7,724 nucleotides of DNA from Chloroflexota bacterium (GTDB lineage Bacteria > Chloroflexota > Limnocylindria > QHBO01), in NCBI GenBank assembly GCA_013820865.1, contig JACDHU010000073.1:1-7724 (forward strand). The letters are read 5' to 3'. Made by a program: the position numbers and the translations under genes. Below the pieces are notes generated by a model that was not told where the DNA came from, searched no databases, and saw only the letters and a program-made list of their open reading frames with translations. Positions 1-7,724 of the stretch are shown piece after piece. Position 1 is the stretch's first letter. Every line of letters starts with the position of its first letter.

Positions 1-829
1 CAAGAAACCCGAGCGCCAGCCGCGCGGCCACGACGAACACGACCCCCATCACGGCGAGGATCAGGACCTCGGTGCCCACCGGCAGCACGCCCGCCACCCC
101 GCTGTCGGCGAAGACGAGCTGGCGCATTGCGTCGAGCCCGACCCCGAGCGGCAGGGTTGCCATCACGACCCCGGCGACGGGTCCGATGGCGCGCAGCGGG
201 AAGTTGACGCCACCGAGGAAGTAGATCGGCTCCTGGAGCAGCTGGGCGAGGTGGAAGGCCTCGCGACCCCAGAGCAGGAACAGAGACGCGAACAGCATCC
301 CCATCCCGTACAGCGGGATCATGGTCAGCAGGAAAACGCCTGCCAGCAGGAACGGTTGCTGGATGTCGTAGCTCACGCCGTAGAGCAATGAGCCGATGCC
401 GATGACAGCCAGCGCCCGAGAGCTCGTCATCACGAGGCCGCCGATGGCCATGCCGGCCAGGATGCTCATCAGGTGCATCGGCGCAGTGAAGTACAGCTCC
501 AGGTTGCCCTGGTCCTTCTCCCAGTAGAACTGGGCGGCCATCATCCACACCACGTTGAGCCAGAACGCGGTCATGGCTCCACCGAGCACGACGAAGCCGA
601 CGTATGCCTCGGGCGCCTCGAGCGCGCGATAGACGAACACGAACGCGCTGACCGCCAGGAACGGGAGGAAGATCTCGAAGAAGAGCCACGATGGCTCGCG
701 CGTGAGACCGATGACGCGCGGATAGGCGCGACCGATGACCGCACGCAGGTTCGAGCGGATGATGCGTCCGGTCGACCACTCGGCCGCTTCGCGCGCGTTC
801 TTGGCGGTCGTCGATGCGTATCGATTCAT
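1..829 (-). CDS. ABC-2 type transporter permease (3' end outside window)
   Basis: Integral membrane subunit of an ABC exporter; it would form the membrane pore driven by the ATPase encoded just upstream. The frame is open for 276 codons from ATG 829 to the window edge, so the C-terminus is missing, probably by little, since six hydrophobic segments are already present (about residues 49-67, 76-98, 120-148, 159-186, 200-232 and 252-274). The charged-aromatic stretch WEKDQGNLELYFTAPM (103-118), between the second and third segments, is typical of ABC-2 permeases of the DrrB/NodJ kind. The start is set by an ATGA overlap with the ATPase stop (TGA at 828-826) and by an AAGGA ribosome-binding sequence 9 bases upstream (843-839) inside the ATPase gene, which indicates translational coupling. 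The substrate cannot be told from sequence: drug, lipid or polyketide export are all possible. The family is clear; the specific role is not. Confidence 0.88.
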   Translation of the reverse strand, partial: MNRYASTTAKNAREAAEWSTGRIIRSNLRAVIGRAYPRVIGLTREPSWLFFEIFLPFLAVSAFVFVYRALEAPEAYVGFVVLGGAMTAFWLNVVWMMAAQFYWEKDQGNLELYFTAPMHLMSILAGMAIGGLVMTSSRALAVIGIGSLLYGVSYDIQQPFLLAGVFLLTMIPLYGMGMLFASLFLLWGREAFHLAQLLQEPIYFLGGVNFPLRAIGPVAGVVMATLPLGVGLDAMRQLVFADSGVAGVLPVGTEVLILAVMGVVFVVAARLALGFL

Positions 830-1848
830 GCGAGGTCGTCCTTGCCGTCTTCCTCGCCGAAACCGCGGCCGACGAGCTCCACAAAGACGTCCTCCAGGCT
901 CGGCTCCGACTTCGCGAGGCCGACGAGGTGCGAGCCGCGCTCGGCGACTGCCGTCACGACGCTGGTGAGCGCCGAGTCGTCGGCCAGCGCGACCTTGAGG
1001 GCCACGCGATCGGAGCCGGCCGCATCGGTCGCGTCGTCGTCCGCCGGCACCGCCGAGAGGACGCCGGGAAGGTCCGTGAGCGCCGCCAGCCCACCGTTCT
1101 GCGGCAGGCGGTCGAGCTCGATGCGGAAGATTGACTCGGCCTGCACGCGCCGTCGAAGCTCATCCGGCGTCCCGAGCGCCAGGATCATGCCGCGGTCGAC
1201 GATCGCGATGCGGTCGCAGAGCTGCTCGGCCTCGACCATGTAGTGGGTCGTCAGGAGGAGCGTCCGGCCGGGTGCGGCGGCCTTCCAGGCCAGCGTGTGC
1301 TCGCGCAGATCTCGTGCCGCCGCGACGTCGAGTCCCAGCGTCGGCTCGTCGAGGAACAGGACCCATGGATCATTGAGCATGCCGCGCGCGAAGTTGAGCT
1401 TCTGGCGCTGGCCGGTCGAAAGGGTTCGGACTTTCTGGTCCTTCTGCTCGGTGAGGCCGGTGATCTCGATCAGCTCGTCGACCTTGCGCCATCCTTCGCG
1501 GTTGGGGAGGCCGTAGAACTGGCTGAACATCCACAGCTGCTCGCGCGCCGTGAGGAGTCCATAGCCGGACTGCTCGCCACCGGACACCATGTTGATGACG
1601 CGACGAATCTTGGCCGTCTCGGTCACGACGTCGAACCCGGCAATCATTGCCGTGCCTGCCGTCGGAATGAGCAGCGTCGTGAGAATCTTGATGAGCGTTG
1701 TCTTGCCGGCGCCGTTCGGCCCGAGCAGTCCGAAGTACTCGCCCGGTGCGACATCGAGGTCCACGCCGCCGAGGGCTGTCACGGGTTCTGGCTTGGCCTT
1801 GTAGACGCGGGTCACACCGCGGGCATGGATGGCGAGGTCGTCAGGCAT
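826..1848 (-). CDS. ABC transporter ATP-binding protein, DrrA-like
   Basis: Cytoplasmic ATPase of an ABC-2 exporter, 340 aa, which would power the permease encoded immediately downstream. Visible motifs: Walker A GPNGAGKTT (43-51), signature LSTGQRQKL (143-151, Thr in place of the usual second Gly), Walker B VLFLDEPT (163-170), D-loop LGLD (171-174) and switch histidine H202 in TTHYM. The C-terminal 100 residues (about 235-340) form the extra domain common in DrrA-type subunits and end in a Glu/Asp-rich tail. The position where the Q-loop glutamine normally lies reads Gly91 within VSGGEQSGYG; Gln94 lies three residues later. No Shine-Dalgarno sequence precedes ATG 1848; that start was chosen because the first beta strand and A-loop tyrosine (Y16) follow at the normal distance. 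It is the first gene of a two-gene operon. The substrate is unknown. Confidence 0.93.
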   Translation of the reverse strand: MPDDLAIHARGVTRVYKAKPEPVTALGGVDLDVAPGEYFGLLGPNGAGKTTLIKILTTLLIPTAGTAMIAGFDVVTETAKIRRVINMVSGGEQSGYGLLTAREQLWMFSQFYGLPNREGWRKVDELIEITGLTEQKDQKVRTLSTGQRQKLNFARGMLNDPWVLFLDEPTLGLDVAAARDLREHTLAWKAAAPGRTLLLTTHYMVEAEQLCDRIAIVDRGMILALGTPDELRRRVQAESIFRIELDRLPQNGGLAALTDLPGVLSAVPADDDATDAAGSDRVALKVALADDSALTSVVTAVAERGSHLVGLAKSEPSLEDVFVELVGRGFGEEDGKDDLA

Positions 1849-1856
1849 CGGGAGGC

Positions 1857-1866
1857 AGCACGTGCT
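1857..1866. repeat. 10-bp perfect palindrome upstream of the ABC ATPase
   Basis: AGCACGTGCT is a perfect palindrome lying 9-18 bases upstream of the ATPase start codon. It could be an operator half or whole site for a local regulator, or part of a 5'-leader structure. It is short enough to occur by chance, and no regulator gene is adjacent. Confidence 0.3.
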
Positions 1867-1900
1867 ACGGATTCAGCAGGCGGGCGCCGAATGCTAGCAC
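1862..1900. repeat. Imperfect inverted repeat between the small gene and the ABC operon
   Basis: Nested complementary arms: GTGCTA (1862-1867) pairs with TAGCAC (1895-1900), ATTC (1871-1874) with GAAT (1889-1892), and GGCG (1879-1882) with CGCC (1885-1888), interrupted by small internal loops and an AGCA bulge. It lies in the 104-base gap between the small hypothetical gene and the ABC ATPase, all on the minus strand. It has no T-run on either strand, so it is not a classic intrinsic terminator. It overlaps the proposed -10 of the ABC operon, so an operator role is possible. Confidence 0.35.
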
Positions 1901-1919
1901 TGCCAACCGTGGGTGGGAA
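1891..1919 (-). promoter_or_regulatory. Candidate promoter of the ABC exporter operon
   Basis: Read on the minus strand, TTCCCA (1919-1914) and TAGCAT (1896-1891) are separated by 17 bases; each matches 4 of 6 positions of the sigma-70 type hexamers. The predicted transcript would start near 1884 and leave a leader of about 36 bases before ATG 1848. This is a consensus-only prediction; the small upstream gene could instead be co-transcribed with the operon. Confidence 0.3.
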
Positions 1920-1952
1920 TACGTCATCCGTCGAGCAGCAGCGCGACCGCGT

Positions 1953-2207
1953 TCAGGGGATACCGATCTCGCCGTCACATTCGCCGGGGCCGTGCTCGCA
2001 ATCGGCCGAGAGCAGCCCGGCGCCTGAGATGGAGAGGAGTGCCTCGCGGATCTGCCACTCGTCAGCCGAGGGTGGGAGGGCGTCGAGGGCGGACTCGACC
2101 CTTGCAGCCAGCATAGCGCCGCGCGATTCGTCGACGCAGAACATGCGCCATTGCCCGCCACCGTCCCAGATGACGATACCGTAGCCGCGTACTGCCATCG
2201 AGAACAT
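1953..2207 (-). CDS. Small hypothetical protein (about 84 aa)
   Basis: I do not recognise this family. The frame from ATG 2207 encodes 84 aa, with a second in-frame ATG at 2198. The codons carry strong third-position G/C bias like the neighbouring genes, unlike the competing frames. The product starts with a beta-strand-like stretch, YGIVIWDGGGQWRMFCVDES (about residues 9-28), followed by helix-forming Ala/Leu/Glu-rich segments (EWQIREALLSI, about 52-62) and a Cys- and Gly-rich tail. It has no signal peptide or membrane segment. The frame stays open upstream to an ATG at 2345, but that extension is Arg/Gly-rich, covers the 14-bp inverted repeat and looks non-coding, so the shorter start is preferred. 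It is divergent from uvrA and co-oriented with the ABC operon 104 bases downstream. Past its TGA, another frame continues with 10 well-biased codons, which hints at a frameshift near GGGG 1956-1959. The role is unknown. Confidence 0.55.
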   Translation of the reverse strand: MFSMAVRGYGIVIWDGGGQWRMFCVDESRGAMLAARVESALDALPPSADEWQIREALLSISGAGLLSADCEHGPGECDGEIGIP

Positions 2208-2232
2208 CGGTCGATTGCCCCACAAAGTGGAT

Positions 2233-2270
2233 GTGAGCCGGCCGATGTTCCCCCGGATCGGCCGGCTCAC
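2233..2270. repeat. Perfect 14-bp inverted repeat with 10-base loop
   Basis: GTGAGCCGGCCGAT (2233-2246) is exactly complementary to ATCGGCCGGCTCAC (2257-2270), with GTTCCCCCGG as the loop. It lies 26-63 bases upstream of the preferred ATG of the small minus-strand gene, inside the divergent region shared with uvrA. A U-tract is absent on both sides, which argues against a simple intrinsic terminator. It may be an operator, or a stable hairpin in the leader of the small gene. The repeat itself is directly visible; its role is inference. Confidence 0.85.
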
Positions 2271-2428
2271 GCTCCGTTGGTTCCCCCCGTCGGCATCCCC
2301 GTACCGATCTCCCAGTACCATGCGCGCCTCGAATCTCGACGACAACCCGTCTAATCCACCTCTGACGCGACCGCTCCGCCCAATCTTCCGCCGATGGTCC
2401 TGGGTATACGTCCGGCATCGAGCGAAAC

Positions 2429-2442
2429 CGAACAGGCGTTCG
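2429..2442. promoter_or_regulatory. Candidate LexA (SOS) box of uvrA
   Basis: CGAACAGGCGTTCG has perfect complementary arms CGAAC and GTTCG around a 4-base spacer, and fits the Gram-positive/actinobacterial LexA operator class GAAC-N4-GTTC. It lies 34-47 bases before the uvrA ATG and overlaps the proposed -35 element, the expected place for a repressor to block transcription. uvrA is a standard SOS regulon member in many bacteria. The match and position are seen; LexA binding is inferred. Confidence 0.7.
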
Positions 2443-2466
2443 CATCGGTCCAGTTCCTGCTACGAT
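2439..2466 (+). promoter_or_regulatory. Candidate uvrA promoter
   Basis: TTCGCA (2439-2444) and TACGAT (2461-2466) are spaced by 16 bases; each matches 4 of 6 sigma-70 consensus positions. The predicted start point, about 2472-2475, is within a few bases of the uvrA ATG at 2476, and no Shine-Dalgarno sequence precedes that ATG, so the messenger would be leaderless or nearly so. The -35 lies within the LexA-like box. Confidence 0.45.
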
Positions 2467-2475
2467 GATCGTCCG

Positions 2476-5409
<2,934 letters not shown>

Positions 5410-5418
5410 GCGCGGCGA

Positions 5419-6342
5419 TCATTTCGCGTGGGCCTGCTGCGCGGCGAATCCCATCTCGGCCAGGAATGGCGAAGGACGGGACGGGTCGAAGGCAAGGACC
5501 AGGTGGCGTGTCGCCCGGGTCAGCGCGACGTAGGCCAGGCGGCGTTCCTCTTCCATCGCGCGATCAGGATCGTCGGTGTCCGCCAGTGAGCGTCGGTTCG
5601 GCATCGAATCGGCCTCGAAGCTGACGAGGACGACGGTCTCCCACTCGCGGCCCTTCGAGGCGTGCACGGTGCCCAGCTCGACCGGCGCTTCAGGATCGCG
5701 CAGGCCGGCGATGCGGGACCGGGCCGCGTCGTAGGCGGCCAGGAACGCATCGGTCGTGGCGAACCCGGTTGTCCAACCCAGCAGTGCGTCGATCGCGGCG
5801 TGGTCGTCATCGGTCAGGAGGTCTCCGGCAGGGCTTCCGCGATCCCAGCCCCGGGCCGTGCGAAGGCGCCTCAGGACATGGAAGGGGTGGTCACGGTCGT
5901 CGCTGTCGCGGGCGGCATTCGTCATCTCGACGACGGACGAGGCTTCGACGAGCGGGGAAATCGCCGTCGTGTGGCGGACGCCGGCCCGAACGAGGGCCAG
6001 CAGGACCGGCATCAGCTCGCCGCGCGTGCGGGACAGGAAGCAGAGCGAGCGACCGGCAGCGTCTTCGGTGGCGGCAAACCGGGCCATCGCATCGGGCCAT
6101 GAAGGGTCGGCCGTGCTCCAGGCGCTGATCGAGTTGCTGGACACAGGCGAACCGGAGGGCGCGCGAATCGGCTTGGCGAAGCGCTCGCGGTTGACCGCGA
6201 CCATGCGGGCGGAGGCGGCGATGACGGACGCTGGACACCGGTAGTTCGTCGCAAGCATGACCCGATGCGCAGACGGGTAGTCGGAACTGAACCGCAATAT
6301 GCGGCGGACGTCGGCCAAGCGCCAGGCGTAGATGGTCTGGTC
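5419..6342 (-). pseudogene. UvrD/PcrA-type helicase, C-terminal remnant cut by an insertion
   Basis: C-terminal 307 residues of a superfamily 1A 3'-5' DNA helicase, the family that unwinds DNA in repair and recombination. Recognisable parts, in order: DQTIYAWR (second half of motif III, at the 5' edge), motif IV NYRCP (about 6246-6232), motif V VHASKGREWETVVLV (about 5667-5623) and motif VI ALTRATR (about 5526-5506) with its conserved arginines. Missing are the Q motif, Walker A, motif Ia, the DExx motif II and the GD that normally precedes DQ, so this piece cannot hydrolyse ATP alone. Upstream of codon 6342-6340 the similarity stops abruptly, and the sequence becomes the flank of a serine recombinase gene. 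The frame stays open across the junction to an ATG at 6462, adding 40 unrelated residues, so a fusion product could be translated. The stop lies 9 bases from the uvrA stop, tail to tail. Which UvrD-family subgroup it belongs to cannot be fixed from the remnant. Confidence 0.85.
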
Positions 6343-6348
6343 GTTGGT
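6337..6348. other. Probable attachment-site junction (att half-site)
   Basis: Helicase homology ends within the codons around DQ of motif III (minus strand, 6342-6337). The next residues outward read N, T, A, D instead of the expected G-D-x pattern. This places the boundary between chromosome and element within about a dozen bases. The exact crossover core, usually 2 bases for serine integrases, cannot be assigned without the other end of the element. Confidence 0.55.
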
Positions 6349-6439
6349 CGCATCACTTCCAGATAGTCCGGCCTCAGACGATCCGGAGTTCCTATCGACC
6401 CGATGCGACAGAGCGGGGAGAGTCTTGTCGATGGTCGCA
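6345..6439. repeat. Repeated TGGTCGCA-type motif between junction and recombinase start
   Basis: TGGTCGCA occurs at 6345-6352 and again at 6432-6439, spanning the recombinase start codon. GATGCGAC at 6402-6409 is the exact inverse of GTCGCATC at 6347-6354. Three related copies within 95 bases, the first touching the junction, could be recombinase contact sites or an autoregulatory operator. Each is only 8 bases, so chance is not excluded. Confidence 0.3.
6415..6422 (+). promoter_or_regulatory. Ribosome-binding site that sets the recombinase start
   Basis: GGGGAGAG ends 8 bases before ATG 6431. The frame is open well upstream (it runs antisense through the helicase remnant) and contains a second ATG at 6446, so this purine-rich sequence is the main reason for preferring 6431. 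Confidence 0.5.
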
Positions 6440-7724
6440 CACTCAATGCTGCCGGCACGCAACGCCAGCTCAGAGACCGAATGGGTGGCCCCCGACGCCA
6501 GCCCAACCGATAGTTGGTGGGCGATCTACGCACGCATTTCCGACAGCGGGGAGGACGAGGCCAAGCGGCAACTGACTCCTGGCGTCGAGCGGCAGGTTGC
6601 GGATTGCCTTGCTCGTGCTCATGAGTTCGGCGCCAAGCGCATTCGGTTCTACCGCGAGGGCGGCAGTGCATTCGATGAGGACAAGGAACGCGCTGGGTTC
6701 AAGCAGCTCATCGAGGACATACAGGCGGGCGAGATAGCCCATGTCATCGCTTGGCGTGCGGAGCGGCTGGCTCGCAAACCCAAGGACGCCGAGGCGCTGA
6801 TCTCCGCGTCGAAAGCCGACTCGGTTACTCCGATCGCAACCATCTACACCTGCGACGGCATCAACTCGGAAACGGAGTTGGGCAAGATGCTCTTCCGGCA
6901 GTTGGTGCTCTTCGGCCGATGGGAGAGTCTCCAAATCAGCTCCCGCGTCCGACGCCACCGACAAGAGTCGATGAAGAAGGGGCGGTTTACCGGTTCGCCT
7001 CCTGCGTTCGGCCACCTCGACGGGACGCGATGGCGTGCGACGGCCCCCAAGGAAGTCGCGCTGATCCGCGAGGGAGCTGACCGCATCATCGCTGGACAAG
7101 GAGTGCGGACGATCCTGCGTGACTGGCGAGACAGGGGTGTGAGAACCCGTAAAGGATCGCTGTGGCGGCACCGGGCTTGGATCAAAATGATCACGAGCCC
7201 GAGGATGGTCGGCGGTCGCATGATGGCCGGAGAAGAGACTGTTCAGATCGGCAAGGACGATGAGGGCCGACCTTGGATTGCCCCTATTCTCGACCGCGAA
7301 ACGTGGGATGCAGTCCGCCGCGTGCTGCTCGACCCCAGCCGTCGTAAGCACGATCGAGGCGGTAAGCCCCGGCACCTACTAACGGGGCTCATGCTCTGTG
7401 GTCTATGTGCCGGTGTACTTCGCGCCAAGGGTCAGTCCGGCAAGAGCCATGGTCCGGGCTACTGGACCTATGGATGCGTCAATGATGCCTATCACGACGA
7501 AGCCTGCGGCCGTGTTTGGATCAAGGGCGCGGACACTGACGCCTACATCGAGAACGTCACCTTGAGCAAACTGCGAGAGCCCACGGTTCGTCGAGCACTG
7601 AGCCTCATCGTCGGGGGAAGTTCTGCCGACGCGGATGCGGAGGTGAAGGAACTCCGACTGGAATTCGACGAGGTGCGCGAAGAGGTCCTTCGGCTCGAGC
7701 GCCTGTCATTGGAGGGGTCGGCCG
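6431..7724 (+). CDS. Large serine recombinase / integrase (3' end outside window)
   Basis: Site-specific recombinase that would integrate or excise the element through a covalent serine-DNA intermediate; 431 codons are visible. The resolvase catalytic domain spans about residues 30-180: Y33-A-R-I-S37 with the nucleophile S37, and R112-L-A-R115 in WRAERLAR, matching the conserved active-site arginines. A recombinase (DNA-binding) domain follows from about M181 (KKGRFTGSPPAFGHL) to about 310. A zinc ribbon has C323-X2-C326-X22-C349-X9-C359. A predicted coiled coil begins near E404 (KELRLEFDEVREEVLRLE) and is cut by the window edge. This order is that of phage and ICE large serine integrases, not of small resolvases or invertases, which lack the zinc ribbon. 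The chosen start gives 28 residues before the first beta strand, more than usual; ATG 6446 is the alternative. It is divergent from the helicase remnant, and their frames overlap by 32 bases if the remnant starts at ATG 6462. Confidence 0.93.
   Translation, partial: MVAHSMLPARNASSETEWVAPDASPTDSWWAIYARISDSGEDEAKRQLTPGVERQVADCLARAHEFGAKRIRFYREGGSAFDEDKERAGFKQLIEDIQAGEIAHVIAWRAERLARKPKDAEALISASKADSVTPIATIYTCDGINSETELGKMLFRQLVLFGRWESLQISSRVRRHRQESMKKGRFTGSPPAFGHLDGTRWRATAPKEVALIREGADRIIAGQGVRTILRDWRDRGVRTRKGSLWRHRAWIKMITSPRMVGGRMMAGEETVQIGKDDEGRPWIAPILDRETWDAVRRVLLDPSRRKHDRGGKPRHLLTGLMLCGLCAGVLRAKGQSGKSHGPGYWTYGCVNDAYHDEACGRVWIKGADTDAYIENVTLSKLREPTVRRALSLIVGGSSADADAEVKELRLEFDEVREEVLRLERLSLEGSA

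Larger units (their letters stand above)
6343..7724 (+). mobile_element. Left end of an integrated element with serine recombinase
   Basis: From the helicase break at about 6342 to the right edge, the only coding content is a large serine recombinase reading inward. An integrase gene placed about 90 bases from a disrupted chromosomal gene is the usual arrangement of prophages and integrative elements that use serine recombinases. Third codon positions in this part look less strictly G/C than in uvrA, which fits foreign origin. No cargo, capsid or conjugation gene is visible, so prophage, ICE or a small mobilisable island cannot be distinguished. The far end and the matching att site lie outside the window. 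Confidence 0.65.

Noticed and set aside
473..1243. Plus-strand open frame of 256 codons across the permease/ATPase overlap
   Set aside because: It is antisense to both ABC genes, with low-complexity Arg/Ser-rich composition.
1243..2184. Plus-strand open frame of 313 codons across the ABC ATPase and intergenic region
   Set aside because: It is antisense to a clear ABC ATPase, its product has no recognisable motif, and it crosses gene boundaries.
2220..2230. CCACAAAGTGG mini-palindrome
   Set aside because: With 4-bp arms and a 3-base loop, it is too short to call on its own; it is only notable next to the 14-bp repeat.
2062..2445. Minus-strand frame of 127 codons in the uvrA upstream region
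   Set aside because: It overlaps the small hypothetical gene in another frame, is Arg-rich, and covers the SOS box; the codon bias favours the other frame.
2215..2475. 87-codon upstream extension of the uvrA frame
   Set aside because: It is Arg/Pro/Ser-rich, has no UvrA similarity, and covers the 14-bp hairpin arm, the SOS box and the promoter. The conserved UvrA N-terminus begins at ATG 2476.
6470..7375. Minus-strand open frame of 301 codons
   Set aside because: It is antisense to the serine recombinase, which has intact catalytic residues and a zinc ribbon; the antisense product has no recognisable domain.

Overview
This is a GC-rich bacterial chromosome segment with compact gene spacing, strong G/C preference at third codon positions and at least one gene that looks leaderless. 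Together with a Gram-positive-type SOS box, this suits Chloroflexota or Actinomycetota. The window alone cannot settle the phylum, and no ribosomal marker is present.

Layout. Positions 1-1848, minus strand, hold a two-gene ABC-2 exporter operon: an ATPase, then a permease that overlaps it by 4 bases and runs off the left edge. Positions 1849-2475 are a regulatory-rich region. It carries one small unrecognised minus-strand gene (about 84 codons), a perfect 14-bp inverted repeat just upstream of that gene, an imperfect hairpin and a palindrome in front of the ABC ATPase, and the promoter of uvrA. Positions 2476-5409, plus strand, are a complete uvrA (977 aa), the damage-recognition ATPase of nucleotide excision repair. 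A 14-bp element, CGAACAGGCGTTCG, lies over its likely -35 region and matches the GAAC-N4-GTTC LexA operator class.

Positions 5419-6342, minus strand and tail-to-tail with uvrA, hold the C-terminal part of a UvrD/PcrA-type superfamily 1 helicase. It carries motifs III (part), IV, V and VI but lacks Walker A and the DExx box. Homology stops inside motif III, at the codons for DQTIYAWR. Directly beyond that point, on the plus strand, a large serine recombinase begins at 6431 and runs off the right edge. The simplest reading is that an integrative element has inserted into the helicase gene, with its integrase gene about 90 bp from the attachment junction. The N-terminal half of the helicase should then lie past the far end of the element.

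How the genes relate: uvrA and the helicase are neighbours in a DNA-repair context. uvrA looks intact and SOS-controlled, while the helicase is disrupted unless the element can excise. The ABC exporter and the small hypothetical gene have no evident functional link to repair. Five genes or gene remnants are protein-coding; no RNA genes or CRISPR arrays were seen.
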